A stretch of DNA of 64,000 bases from Leptospira jelokensis (GTDB lineage Bacteria > Spirochaetota > Leptospiria > Leptospirales > Leptospiraceae), in the NCBI RefSeq assembly GCF_004769635.1, contig NZ_RQGH01000026.1, forward strand, positions 496,001 through 560,000, in the 5' to 3' direction. The translations under genes were made by a program, and so were the position numbers. Below the pieces are notes generated by a model. It was not told the DNA's origin, made no database searches, and saw nothing but the letters and a program-made list of their open reading frames with translations. This document shows, piece by piece, positions 26,638-35,750 of this stretch. Numbering within the stretch: the stretch's first letter is position 1; the number at the start of each line of letters is the position of its first letter.

Positions 26638-27189
26638 ATGCGAAAGTTAATTATGTGGAATGTGGTCACCTTGGATGGATACTTTGAAGGTGAAAAACCT
26701 TGGGACTTAAGTTTTCACGGTCTCGTTTGGGGGAAAGAACTGGAAGAGTTTAGCCTCACCCAACTACGTTCCGCCGACATGCTTGTGTTTGGTGCCAAAA
26801 CCTACCAAGGTATGGCAGATTATTGGACCAGTGCCAAAGAAGAAGAAGGCGAAGTGGCCAAATACATGAACGAAATTCCAAAACTTGCCTGTTCCACAAC
26901 ACTGGGCCAAGCCAATTGGAATCATACCAACATCACGAAAGATGCCGTCTCCGAAATTTCCTCATTAAAACAAAAAGGGAACCGAGATATGTTTGTTTTT
27001 GGAAGTGCTTCTCTTTCTGCATCTTTGATGGAAGCAAATCTCTTTGATGAATTCCGTATTTGTGTTGCTCCCGTATTTTTAGGAAAAGGAAATCGACTTT
27101 TCAAGGAAGGAATTCCAAACCAAAACCTAAAACTCATCGAAACAACTCCGCTTTCCACTGGTGGAGTCATCCTTCGTTACAGCAAATAG
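26638..27189 (+). CDS. Dihydrofolate reductase-family protein (RibD C-terminal type)
   Basis: The 183-residue protein belongs to the DHFR-like/RibD-C family (YyaP/YwjB relatives). It has NVVTLDGYFEGEKPW at its start, LVFGAKTYQGMADYW near residue 52, VFGSASLSASLM near 120 and LGKGNRLF near 150. These proteins bind NADPH, but many have no proven reductase role. A SD GGAGG lies just upstream. It is followed by the TetR gene on the same strand with its own promoter. Confidence 0.85.
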   Translation: MRKLIMWNVVTLDGYFEGEKPWDLSFHGLVWGKELEEFSLTQLRSADMLVFGAKTYQGMADYWTSAKEEEGEVAKYMNEIPKLACSTTLGQANWNHTNITKDAVSEISSLKQKGNRDMFVFGSASLSASLMEANLFDEFRICVAPVFLGKGNRLFKEGIPNQNLKLIETTPLSTGGVILRYSK

Positions 27190-27231
27190 GGCAAAAATCT
27201 TTCCTTACACCTCCGAAAGCTAAAAAAGTGC

Positions 27232-27261
27232 TTTACAATTTAAAACGAACGATCGTACTAA
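27232..27261 (+). promoter_or_regulatory. Promoter of the TetR gene overlapping its operator
   Basis: TTTACA at 27232-27237 and TACTAA at 27256-27261 have an 18-base spacer. The start ATG at 27266 is 5 bases after the -10, so the mRNA may be leaderless; I see no SD. The palindrome-bearing AACGAACGATCGT (27244-27256) covers the spacer and is the likely TetR operator. Confidence 0.5.
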
Positions 27262-27265
27262 TATT

Positions 27266-27859
27266 ATGGGCAAAGGGGAAAACACAAAGTCGATGATTTT
27301 GGACCGTGCCGTGCAAATTGCCAGTGTCCAAGGATTAGAAGGGCTTACCATTGGCAGTCTGGCTGACGAATTAGGAATGTCCAAAAGTGGACTTTTTGCC
27401 AAGTTTTCCTCCAAAGAAAACCTCCAAATCGATGTTTTGCGAAAAGGCAGTGAATTTTTCCGTCGTTTCGTATTGTACCCAACATTAAAAACAAAACCAG
27501 GCATCACTCGCATTCGAAATGCATTCACCAATTGGCTTGAGTGGTCAGAAAAATCCTCATTGCCCGGAGGTTGTTTATTCCTAGCTTCTAGTTCTGAATT
27601 TGATGATAAACCTGGGATTGTGCGAGACCACCTTCGAAAAATCCAACTCTCTTGGCATTCTTCCCTAAAACAATTTGTAGAAGAAGCAAAACAAATGGGA
27701 GAACTGGATTCAAAAACCAATGTGGAACAAATGGTACAAGAGATCTGGGGCCTTGTGTTGTCCTATCATTTTTACAATCGTTTATTAGAAGACAAATCTT
27801 CTGAAAAACGCACCAAACAATGTTTTAACGATTTAATCAAACGGAATTCTAATCCTTAA
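27266..27859 (+). CDS. TetR/AcrR-family transcriptional regulator
   Basis: The 197-residue protein has a TetR N-terminal HTH at about residues 8-60 (RAVQIASVQGLEGLTIGSLA, then ELGMSKSGLFAKFSSKENL). A helical ligand-binding half follows. The same 13-base site AACGAACGATCGT occurs, inverted, at the start of the next gene (27925-27937), so this protein probably represses itself and that hydrolase gene. The ligand is not known. The promoter lacks a clear SD. Confidence 0.9.
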   Translation: MGKGENTKSMILDRAVQIASVQGLEGLTIGSLADELGMSKSGLFAKFSSKENLQIDVLRKGSEFFRRFVLYPTLKTKPGITRIRNAFTNWLEWSEKSSLPGGCLFLASSSEFDDKPGIVRDHLRKIQLSWHSSLKQFVEEAKQMGELDSKTNVEQMVQEIWGLVLSYHFYNRLLEDKSSEKRTKQCFNDLIKRNSNP

Positions 27860-27909
27860 TCAAACGTATGCGAAATAATGAAAATTGATGAGAGTCACTA
27901 GGAGATTTT

Positions 27910-28776
27910 ATGAGTATAAATAGCACGATCGTTCGTTCACTAAATGGAACTTACCCCATCCCTATGGAAAAAAAATGGGAGTATGGGAAACAAAACTCGA
28001 AATGGTTTGGTTATGTGACGGTCCAAAGGTTTTTGAAAACGGATAAACAAAGTCCCTCGAGAAAGGAATTGGAAGTATTGGATAAAGCCAACAGATACTG
28101 GTTACAAGTGAGAGAACACAAAATCCAATACTATGTTTGGAATGAATCAGTCGATACAAACGAAATGATTTTACTTGTACATGGATGGAATGGACAAACA
28201 GGAAATTTTGCAAGGATCATTCCTTCTTTGGTCGAAAGAGGGGTCAGAGTGGTAGGCATTGACTTGCCAGGTCACGGTGTTTCTTCAGGGCGTTATTCAA
28301 ATATTGTTTTATCAGCAAACATCGTGAAGGCGCTTACCGATCAAATTGGAAATCCCAATGTGATCATCACTCATTCCTTTGGCGGAGCCGTTGCATCAGT
28401 TGCACAAGAGTTAGGTGTCAAAACAGAAAAACTGATTTATATAGCCCCACCTTCCAAATTGGAACTTTTGATCCAAGACTTTAGCCGGTACCTTGAGTTA
28501 CGAGATGAGGAAATCCAAAACATGCGTACTGTTTTAGAAAAAAAAGTAAAACGAACCATGGCAAGTATCGACTTAGAAACAATTGGTCCCAAATTAGAGA
28601 ATGAATTGCTTGTGATCCATGATCGCGGTGATTTTGAAATTCCTTACGAAATGGGAGAGGCCGTAAGCAAAGCATGGAAACGTGGAACACTTTTTTCCAC
28701 AGAAGGTTTGGGTCATAAGATGATTTTACGTTCCGACCTTGTGAGGGAAAAAATCTTAGGGTTTTTAACTTCCTAG
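27910..28776 (+). CDS. Alpha/beta hydrolase
   Basis: This 288-residue protein has the hydrolase fold: LLVHGWNGQTGNF near residue 93 (oxyanion region), THSFGGA near 155 with the nucleophilic Ser, an Asp in VIHDRGDFEIP near 240, and His in GLGHKMIL near 265. The substrate is unknown. The first 60 residues lack a signal peptide. An operator-like site (27925-27937) lies within its first codons, which points to control by the TetR next door. The ATG at 27910 has an SD AGGAG. Confidence 0.9.
   Translation: MSINSTIVRSLNGTYPIPMEKKWEYGKQNSKWFGYVTVQRFLKTDKQSPSRKELEVLDKANRYWLQVREHKIQYYVWNESVDTNEMILLVHGWNGQTGNFARIIPSLVERGVRVVGIDLPGHGVSSGRYSNIVLSANIVKALTDQIGNPNVIITHSFGGAVASVAQELGVKTEKLIYIAPPSKLELLIQDFSRYLELRDEEIQNMRTVLEKKVKRTMASIDLETIGPKLENELLVIHDRGDFEIPYEMGEAVSKAWKRGTLFSTEGLGHKMILRSDLVREKILGFLTS
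27925..27937. promoter_or_regulatory. Second copy of the TetR operator candidate
   Basis: ACGATCGTTCGTT is the exact reverse complement of the site in the TetR promoter (27244-27256). It lies just inside the hydrolase coding region, where repressor binding would block transcription. Confidence 0.5.
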
Positions 28777-28834
28777 AAAGGTCCTATCGAAAGGGATGAA
28801 AGTTCCAAACCGATTATCGGATTCTATCCTGCAT

Positions 28835-30409
28835 TCATTTGGATTCATTTGATCCCATGGAAGCTAAAATATTGGCTTCCTCTTTGATCATTTGGATGTG
28901 TTCCTCTAAGTCTTTGGAAGCTCGGCTAATTTCATTGACTTCCATCTCCAATTGGATGATCCCTTTGGATGCTTCTTTTTGACCTAATAACTGTTCTTTT
29001 GTAGAACCTGCAATTTGATTGGAAAGTTCACGGATTTGAGAGAGTTCCGAAAGAATTGAAGACAAAGTATTCCTTTGTTCCACATACAATTGGTTCATGT
29101 TTTGGATTTGCATTAACGTTTGGTTGAGCCGATCAATTTGAGACTTGGCAAGTTCACCAGTACTTTGGGAAGCATATCGTGCATTGGAAATAATTTCCTT
29201 TGAACTTTTCACTACTGTTGCGATTCGTTTTACGTTATTTTTTGTAAATTCTGCAAGTTTACTCACTTCATTTGCAACCACAGCAAAACCTTTTCCAACA
29301 TCTCCAGCACGAGCCGCTTCAATTGATGCGTTTAACGCAAGTAAGTTTGTCTTTTCTCCGATTTCCGCGACTATATTATTGATTTCGTTTACTTGGTCAA
29401 AAGAGGCTTGGATGGATTCCAAATGTGTTGCGGTTTGGTCTGCCACTTCCGTTACCGACATACTTTCCTTTTTGTTCATCTCGGCAATTTCCACAAGTTG
29501 TTCACTTTGGATCAAAATTTGGTCCACGGTTTCTTTTAATTCCACTGTATCGGAAACCATTCTTTGCACTTTAGTATTTTGTTCTTCGATGGAGGCACCA
29601 TTGGATTCAAAGGAACTAGAAAGTTCAGAGATAACTGCTGTGATTTCTTCCAATGAGGCTGCTTGCGATTCTAATTTTAATGATGTATCTGAAACAAATT
29701 TACTAAAATTAATGATCGAACTTTCAAGTTTGATCGCTGCATTGGCAGAAACTTTGTTCCTTTCCTTCGTTTGCCCTAAAAGCATTTCCGCTTCCTCTGC
29801 TTTGATTTCAGCAAGAGAACTAATTTTGGTTAATAACTGCACAAGTAAACTGACAATGTATCCTGCGATCATGATGAAGATTGGTTTCATCACTTCACCG
29901 GCAAGGCCTACGTAACCAATCTGTCTGGATTGTTCAGGATCAACAGAAAGTTGTACACCTCCGATTTTCACGGCAACAACCAAGGCAACCGCAACTAAAA
30001 TGGAACCGAGTAATGAGTTGATCAAAACAAACTTTCGATCTCCTAAAAATCCGGAGTAAATGGCATTAAAGAAAAAAATAAAATACACAACAGCGTTTGC
30101 CAGTGCCGCTTCCGCTTCTTGTAAACTCAAGGAACAATCTAAAATGATGGTGAAAGACAAAACAAGTGTGTCCATTAGGATCAGGATTTTGTGAAACCAA
30201 GTGGGAGGGTTTGATTTTCTTTCTAAAAAATATGCAATCGCACAATAGAATCCCATGATACAGGTTCCAATCATATGAATGAGGAACATCTTGGGTTGGA
30301 ATTCATCTTTGGCACCTATCATCGCGAGTAAAAATAAAAGAACTAAACCAAAACGAATTCGGTTGATGATGATTTTTCCTTGTTTCCAAAGGTCTGCAAT
30401 TGTTAACAC
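28835..30409 (-). CDS. Methyl-accepting chemotaxis protein with N-terminal polytopic sensor
   Basis: The 524-residue protein starts with six hydrophobic helices (about residues 20-190) instead of a periplasmic sensor pair, so it may sense membrane state or energy. A long coiled-coil and signalling domain follows at about 205-524, with the conserved hairpin tip [19 protein letters not shown] near residue 355 and QEAS-like elements. HAMP is not evident. It passes signals to CheA-CheW clusters. Its start is divergent from the BASS-type transporter operon by about 440 bases, and the two-hairpin repeat lies in that gap. Confidence 0.9.
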   Translation of the reverse strand: MLTIADLWKQGKIIINRIRFGLVLLFLLAMIGAKDEFQPKMFLIHMIGTCIMGFYCAIAYFLERKSNPPTWFHKILILMDTLVLSFTIILDCSLSLQEAEAALANAVVYFIFFFNAIYSGFLGDRKFVLINSLLGSILVAVALVVAVKIGGVQLSVDPEQSRQIGYVGLAGEVMKPIFIMIAGYIVSLLVQLLTKISSLAEIKAEEAEMLLGQTKERNKVSANAAIKLESSIINFSKFVSDTSLKLESQAASLEEITAVISELSSSFESNGASIEEQNTKVQRMVSDTVELKETVDQILIQSEQLVEIAEMNKKESMSVTEVADQTATHLESIQASFDQVNEINNIVAEIGEKTNLLALNASIEAARAGDVGKGFAVVANEVSKLAEFTKNNVKRIATVVKSSKEIISNARYASQSTGELAKSQIDRLNQTLMQIQNMNQLYVEQRNTLSSILSELSQIRELSNQIAGSTKEQLLGQKEASKGIIQLEMEVNEISRASKDLEEHIQMIKEEANILASMGSNESK

Positions 30410-30600
30410 TTTTTACCTCAAATACCCTATGGTCTTTCCAATCTGACGAAAATTGATCCCATTTTCATTTCTCGACAATAGTCTACTAAAAAAATGAAAG
30501 CATTCCGACTGTCGACTTTGAATTTTTTGCCCTAATTCCAAAATTTTCCGACGAGGCGGAAGGGCCTTTAGGGGCAGGTCTTGTCTGACGTGGAAATACC

Positions 30601-30676
30601 ATGCGGAAGGGATTGTAGCGGAAATCCTTTCCGGCAGGAAAGATTGGAGCGAAAAGCCCGGTCCGCGCCACGCGGA
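30601..30676 (-). repeat. Two-hairpin intergenic repeat, copy 2
   Basis: On the minus strand it reads TCCGCG-TGG-CGCGGA hairpin, then ACCGGGCTTTTCGCTCCAATC, then a TTTCC-TGCC-GGAAA hairpin, then GATTTCCGCTACAATCCCTT. Relative to copy 1 (849-930) the linking segments are nearly the same while both stems differ in sequence but keep base pairing. It lies in the 439-base gap between the chemoreceptor and BASS genes. Nothing else is recognised in that gap except promoters. Confidence 0.7.
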
Positions 30677-30848
30677 TCCGCCCCAAAAAAATACAAACTG
30701 TTCAGAAATAACTTACGATCTGATTCTTTCGATCATAAAAAAAGATAGAATCGAATCTTTCATGATTAAAATGTTAGTCCGATGAACATTCATTCATTAC
30801 CCAACTGGTTTGTGTTTGGTTGTGATGTTTTAGTAGGAAGATCCAATT

Positions 30849-31742
30849 ATGAATTATAACAATGATTATCAGATCGTTTTAGGTTTGGTTTTGGCACTGA
30901 TGATTTTCGGTGTAGCACTCGAACTACGATTCATTGCGTTTAAAGGAGTGTTACAAAGACCCGTTGCAGCGCTTGCAGGTCTCATTGGACAAGTGATCTT
31001 TTTGCCATGGGTGACTTTACTCATCACTCTTATGTTAGACTTACCTGCGGGTATCGAATTGGGAATGTTATTGGTTGCCGCAAGTCCCGGCGGAAACTTA
31101 TCCAATATCATCACACATCTTGCAAAAGGAAACACTGCGCTTTCAGTGAGTATGACTGCGGTTTCAAGTTTTTTTGCGATCATCACATTACCACTTAACT
31201 TTACTTTAACGGCCAACCTAAATCCAATCACTCATGCGATGATTTCTGGTTCAGGAGAACTAAAAATTGATAGTTTGATGATCATCAAAAGTATGATTGT
31301 TTTACTTTTGGTTCCTTTATTATTAGGAATGGTCATTGGGAATTTTTTTACAGGATTTGCACACAAAATCACTCCGTTTTTCAAACGTATATCATCCATT
31401 GCATTTATAGTTTTTGTTGCATTTGCAGTTGGAGGGAATTGGAAAATCTTTTTAGATCATCTCGGATTTGTTTTTATCATAGTTGTCTTTCACAATTTAA
31501 TAGCACTCACGATCGGAAATTTGATCGCTAGACTCTTTCGTCAAAACGAAGGGAACAAACGTGCCATCACCATTGAAGTGGGAATGCAAAACTCAGGCCT
31601 TGCTTTGGGACTTATTTTAACCCAATTCCAAGGGGAACCAAACATGGCTTTGGTGGCAGCCTTTTGGGGGATATGGCATATTATTTCTGGATTGATTTTA
31701 GTGATGTTTTGGAAACGGAATTCTCCACAAGAAGGCAATTGA
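30849..31742 (+). CDS. BASS-family (bile acid:Na+ symporter-like) transporter
   Basis: This 297-residue protein has nine to ten hydrophobic helices. Typical BASS features include the Gly/Pro-rich ASPGGNLSNIITHLAKGN near residue 75 and IEVGMQNSGLALGLI near 235, where Na+ and substrate bind. Bacterial members carry organic anions such as pantoate, taurocholate or keto acids. The substrate here is not known. It ends one base before the TTG start of the next gene, so it heads a tightly coupled operon. Confidence 0.88.
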   Translation: MNYNNDYQIVLGLVLALMIFGVALELRFIAFKGVLQRPVAALAGLIGQVIFLPWVTLLITLMLDLPAGIELGMLLVAASPGGNLSNIITHLAKGNTALSVSMTAVSSFFAIITLPLNFTLTANLNPITHAMISGSGELKIDSLMIIKSMIVLLLVPLLLGMVIGNFFTGFAHKITPFFKRISSIAFIVFVAFAVGGNWKIFLDHLGFVFIIVVFHNLIALTIGNLIARLFRQNEGNKRAITIEVGMQNSGLALGLILTQFQGEPNMALVAAFWGIWHIISGLILVMFWKRNSPQEGN

Positions 31743-31743
31743 A

Positions 31744-32718
31744 TTGAAAGTGCTCATCACAGGTGGAGCAGGTTACATTGGCTCTACCTTAATCCAACAT
31801 TTGTTACAAACCTATCCTAATTGGAAACTTTTGGCAACAGATATCAAACCAATGTTAGGATTCCAAAATTTTCCAAATTTAGAATTCCAACTTTTAGAGA
31901 TCAGTGATCGAAATGCTGTGATTGATTTGATCCAAACTTGGCAACCAAATTCGATTGTTCATTTAGCATCCATTCTGAATCCACCACCAGGGATGAGTGA
32001 AGAAACACAATGGAAAATTGATGTCCACGGAACAAAGAATGTGTTAGATGGTGCAGTCTATGCAAAAACGGAACAAGTCATCATTACAAGCTCTGGGGCC
32101 GCATACGGTTATCATAAAGAAAACAAAGAATGGATCGAAGAAACAGATCCGATCCGTGGCCATTCTGCATTTGTATATTCCAAACACAAACGAGAAGTAG
32201 AAGAGATTCTAAATGAATACCGAACCAATTCTCCGGATCTCAAACAATTGGTATTACGCCCGGGAACCATATTGGGGAAAAATGTGAATAACCTAATCAC
32301 TGATATGTTCCAAAAACCATTTGTGATGGGGATCCTTGGGCATAAAAGTCCATTTGTTTTCATTTGGGATGAAGATGTCATTGGGATCATCGCAAAAGGG
32401 ATTGCAGAGAAAAAAGAAGGAATCTTTAATTTGGCGGGGGATGGTGCACTTAGTTTAAAAGAAATCAGTCGTATGATTCGGAAACCTTACCTACCCATAC
32501 CAGCTTTTTTATTACAGTCGATCCTTTGGATCTTAAGACGATTCCGACTCACACAGTATGGTCCCGATCAAATTGATTTTTTGCGATACCGGCCTGTTCT
32601 TTCCAACAAACAACTCAAATCTGTATTCGGATACATTCCCAAGTACACTTCCAAAGAAACGTTCATTGCTTATTTAAATGCCAAAGGAGTTCCCTATGAT
32701 GAAATCGAATCGTTTTAA
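31744..32718 (+). CDS. NAD-dependent epimerase/dehydratase (extended SDR)
   Basis: The 324-residue enzyme has the nucleotide-binding GGAGYIGS near residue 8, a HLAS segment near 74, an SSG-type catalytic Ser followed by Tyr and Lys in YSKHKRE near 140, and C-terminal helices. It is likely a sugar-nucleotide or ketone-group dehydrogenase/epimerase. I use the TTG at 31744 (AGAAGGC upstream). It overlaps the next gene by 23 bases. The substrate is unknown. Confidence 0.88.
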   Translation: MKVLITGGAGYIGSTLIQHLLQTYPNWKLLATDIKPMLGFQNFPNLEFQLLEISDRNAVIDLIQTWQPNSIVHLASILNPPPGMSEETQWKIDVHGTKNVLDGAVYAKTEQVIITSSGAAYGYHKENKEWIEETDPIRGHSAFVYSKHKREVEEILNEYRTNSPDLKQLVLRPGTILGKNVNNLITDMFQKPFVMGILGHKSPFVFIWDEDVIGIIAKGIAEKKEGIFNLAGDGALSLKEISRMIRKPYLPIPAFLLQSILWILRRFRLTQYGPDQIDFLRYRPVLSNKQLKSVFGYIPKYTSKETFIAYLNAKGVPYDEIESF

Positions 32719-34510
32719 GCTTAGAGTTATTCTTCAAATCGTATTGATTCTTTGTTTCTTTTTCACCTATACTTCGTTATCTGCCATACAAGTCGATGTC
32801 AAAGACAGCGAGGGAAAAAGTTTAGATCTGGTGATGGTGACAATCAAAGCAGAAAAACCACAAGTCCCACCACGTGATGACCATGGGTATCCACCAGAAG
32901 GATTAGAATTTTTTATCACACCAGAAGTGACGATGTTCACAAACCCAAATGGAAAAGTAAATATTTCATTTCCATATGCTCCACAGGTGACCATTCGACT
33001 TCGTAAAATTGGGTATAAGGATATCAATGTAAGGCCCTATTCAAATTTGAGTTCTGTTTCCTTTCGGATGGAAAAAGTGACCGATTTAGGTTATTTGGTA
33101 GGCCAATACCCATCGAATAGTTGGGTCGCAGCTCTTGATTTTGGTGAAGAGAAAGATCTTAAAAAAACCTATTTAGAACAATGTGGTTTTTGCCACCAAC
33201 AAGGTAGTTTTTTTATGAGACGTGCTTTTTCGGAAGGGGATTGGGAAGAGATCATCAATCGAATGATGGGTTATGGTGCAAGACCTCATGGGAAAGCCAA
33301 AAAAAAACTTCCTGGTATTTTATCGAATGCATATTTCGATTTATTAAAACACCCAGAACGAGTGAAACCTGGGAGAGCCTGGGGAAAAGAATTGTATGGA
33401 GCGATCATTCGGGAATGGCCGATGGGAGATAGTTTTTCCCAGATGCATGATCTATTGTACCATAAAAAAACTGGATTCGTTTATGTAGGAGATAACATCC
33501 AAGATCGTTTATGGGAAATTAACCCTAACACTGGTAAAACGGTTGTCTATAAGGTTCCCAAACAACCTGAAGATGAATTGGGCGGACTCCTTCCAGGAAG
33601 GTTACGTTCGTTCCAAAAACATGAAACCTATGTTGGTTTGCATTCTCTTGCCGAATCACCGGTTGATGGGAATATTTTCATCACTCCTTCCTTACAAAAA
33701 CGAATCACAGAATTTGATCCAAAAACAAAAAAATTTAAAGACCATTTGTTCAATGATGGTTTGTACCCTCACACAATTCGTATAGATGAAGAAGATCGTG
33801 TTTGGTTTACATTAGCACTTTCGAATCAAGTGGGTATGTTCAATCGTAAAGATCAAAGTTTCCATACCTATGATTTACCAGCTAGGACCAAAAAAGAAAG
33901 TTTTAGTTTATGGATCAGTGGATTCATTATCAAACTTATGAATTGGGGTTTCCCAATGCATTTATTGCCCGTGGATGAACGTGTCAGTGGTATGCCTCTT
34001 CCATACGGGATCGATGTGGCTCCGAATGGAACTGTTTGGTTTACAAGACTCCATGCAGATACCATAGGTAAAATCGATCCCAAAGATGATTCGTTTCAAT
34101 TGATTTCGACTCCTTTCCAAGGGCCACGTAGGTTACGTGTGGATCGTGACAACCATGTTTGGATTTCTGTGTTTCCAGAAGGCTCCATTGCTAAGTACAC
34201 ACCGGAAGATGGAAAATTCAAACTTTATCCCCTTCCCACTGCCGTTGATGGAGTGGAAACACCATACTCTCTCAATGTAGACCGAAAATCCAATCTCGTA
34301 TGGGTGACTGGAACTTCGTCTGACAACCTAATGGTGATGGATATCAAAACCGAAACTTGGAAAGTGTATCCAATGAGTCGTAAGGTTACCTTCACTCGTG
34401 ATATCGAATTTTCAGCAGATGGAAAGGCCTATTCTTCTAATGGAGCATTTCCAAGTTGGCATATTGAAGATGGGCAACCAACTTTAATGGAGGTTACACA
34501 ATCAAAATGA
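32696..34510 (+). CDS. Secreted haem-motif/Vgb-like beta-propeller protein
   Basis: The ATG at 32696 suits AAAGGAG at 32683-32689 better than the ATG at 32678. The product of about 604 residues has a signal peptide, a small carboxypeptidase-regulatory-like sheet (about 30-120), a CGFCH haem-attachment motif near residue 163-167, and a C-terminal propeller of streptogramin lyase (Vgb) type with repeats such as GIDVAPNGTVWFTRL. The CxxCH site suggests a c-type haem in the periplasm. The real activity is unknown. This combined layout is uncommon and lies in an operon with two transporters. Confidence 0.75.
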   Translation: MMKSNRFKLRVILQIVLILCFFFTYTSLSAIQVDVKDSEGKSLDLVMVTIKAEKPQVPPRDDHGYPPEGLEFFITPEVTMFTNPNGKVNISFPYAPQVTIRLRKIGYKDINVRPYSNLSSVSFRMEKVTDLGYLVGQYPSNSWVAALDFGEEKDLKKTYLEQCGFCHQQGSFFMRRAFSEGDWEEIINRMMGYGARPHGKAKKKLPGILSNAYFDLLKHPERVKPGRAWGKELYGAIIREWPMGDSFSQMHDLLYHKKTGFVYVGDNIQDRLWEINPNTGKTVVYKVPKQPEDELGGLLPGRLRSFQKHETYVGLHSLAESPVDGNIFITPSLQKRITEFDPKTKKFKDHLFNDGLYPHTIRIDEEDRVWFTLALSNQVGMFNRKDQSFHTYDLPARTKKESFSLWISGFIIKLMNWGFPMHLLPVDERVSGMPLPYGIDVAPNGTVWFTRLHADTIGKIDPKDDSFQLISTPFQGPRRLRVDRDNHVWISVFPEGSIAKYTPEDGKFKLYPLPTAVDGVETPYSLNVDRKSNLVWVTGTSSDNLMVMDIKTETWKVYPMSRKVTFTRDIEFSADGKAYSSNGAFPSWHIEDGQPTLMEVTQSK

Positions 34511-35706
34511 ACCAAAGCAATGTTTACCACCAAGGGCACATGTTTCGATTTTTATCCGCTTCCTTTCTAGGATTTTTAGCAGGCCATCTCACAAACTATA
34601 GTGTGATTTTATATGCACAAGATGTCTGGAACCAAGATGCATTGGCTGGTATTGGATTTGGGTTGTGTTTTGGAGTTCCTCTTTTTCTTGGTTGGTTTGC
34701 AGGAGCTTGGTGTGATTCCCATTCTCCTCAAATTCTAGCACAACTGGCGCATAGTTCCTTTTTAATTGCCCTTGGATTACTCAATCTATCATCACAGATG
34801 GTTGGTGCTCCATCTGTAACACTCTTTTTGTTAGGTGCTTTTTTTGTGGGCGTAGGATGGTCAATCCTTGCACCAGCAAGAATGTCCTTACTCGGAAGAT
34901 TGGCAGGTGAAAAACAGAAAAAGATGGCTGTCATTTTTAACGTATTGGTGATGTTAGGTTTCGGATCAGCACCTCCTATTTTGGCGTTTTGCAGGAGCAT
35001 TGGTTCATGGAAATTTGTTCATATAACAGGTGTGATCTTATTTTTAATCGCAATGGGATTATTGGTTGGAATCAAAACAGAAGGTCAGGGAAAATCTTCT
35101 TCCGCTTGGGATCGAATCTTACGAGGTGTATCCTACGCCAAAAACCATGAACTATTAAAACAAACATTACTTTTTTCAATTGTGATTTATTGTTCTATGG
35201 GACCTGTACAAGTGATGATGCCTAGGTATGCAAAAGGAGTTCTTCAGTTAGGTGAGTTAGAGCGTGGTTTCTTTTTAGGGGCACTTGCATTGGCACTCCT
35301 CCTTGGGGGAGGCACTTCCTTAAAATTGGCAAAACATTTTGGATATGGAAAATTGATTCTCACTTCTGGATTGGTTTGTGGTCTTGGTCTTCTTGGAATT
35401 GGACTCAGTCATTATTTATGGATTTCCATTGCCTTATTACTTGTGAGTGGTTTTGGAGCAGGAGCTAGTATCAGTTTGCTCGTAGCAATCTTGCAATCAG
35501 AAGTGAGTCCTGAGTATCGAGGAAGGTTAATGAGTTTGTATACCATCACAAGCCAAGTGGTCCCTGCTTTTGCTGGTTTATTGTCGGGTCTCATCCTTGT
35601 TAAGGTATCCATTGCAACAGCAGTTCTTTCTGCAGGAGTGATCTTAACTCTGATTGTGATCATCACCACAATCAGATTACAAACATTAAGAAATTATCAT
35701 GTATAG
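34507..35706 (+). CDS. MFS transporter
   Basis: The 399-residue protein has about twelve helices in two halves. The first has GFGLCFGVPLFLGWFAGAW with a DxSHS-type loop, then ARMSLLGRLAGEKQKK, which fits the MFS loop 2-3 region. Its start overlaps the propeller gene stop in an ATGA. It could export the product or import the substrate of the operon. The substrate is not known. Confidence 0.88.
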   Translation: MNQSNVYHQGHMFRFLSASFLGFLAGHLTNYSVILYAQDVWNQDALAGIGFGLCFGVPLFLGWFAGAWCDSHSPQILAQLAHSSFLIALGLLNLSSQMVGAPSVTLFLLGAFFVGVGWSILAPARMSLLGRLAGEKQKKMAVIFNVLVMLGFGSAPPILAFCRSIGSWKFVHITGVILFLIAMGLLVGIKTEGQGKSSSAWDRILRGVSYAKNHELLKQTLLFSIVIYCSMGPVQVMMPRYAKGVLQLGELERGFFLGALALALLLGGGTSLKLAKHFGYGKLILTSGLVCGLGLLGIGLSHYLWISIALLLVSGFGAGASISLLVAILQSEVSPEYRGRLMSLYTITSQVVPAFAGLLSGLILVKVSIATAVLSAGVILTLIVIITTIRLQTLRNYHV

Positions 35707-35750
35707 ATTACCATTGTTGGTACATTTGTTCTGCAAAACCGAACACACAT

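Noticed and set aside
29145..29915. Long open frame of 256 codons opposite the chemoreceptor gene.
   Set aside because: It is a mirror of a low-stop, helix-rich coding strand; the sense frame has clear MCP motifs.
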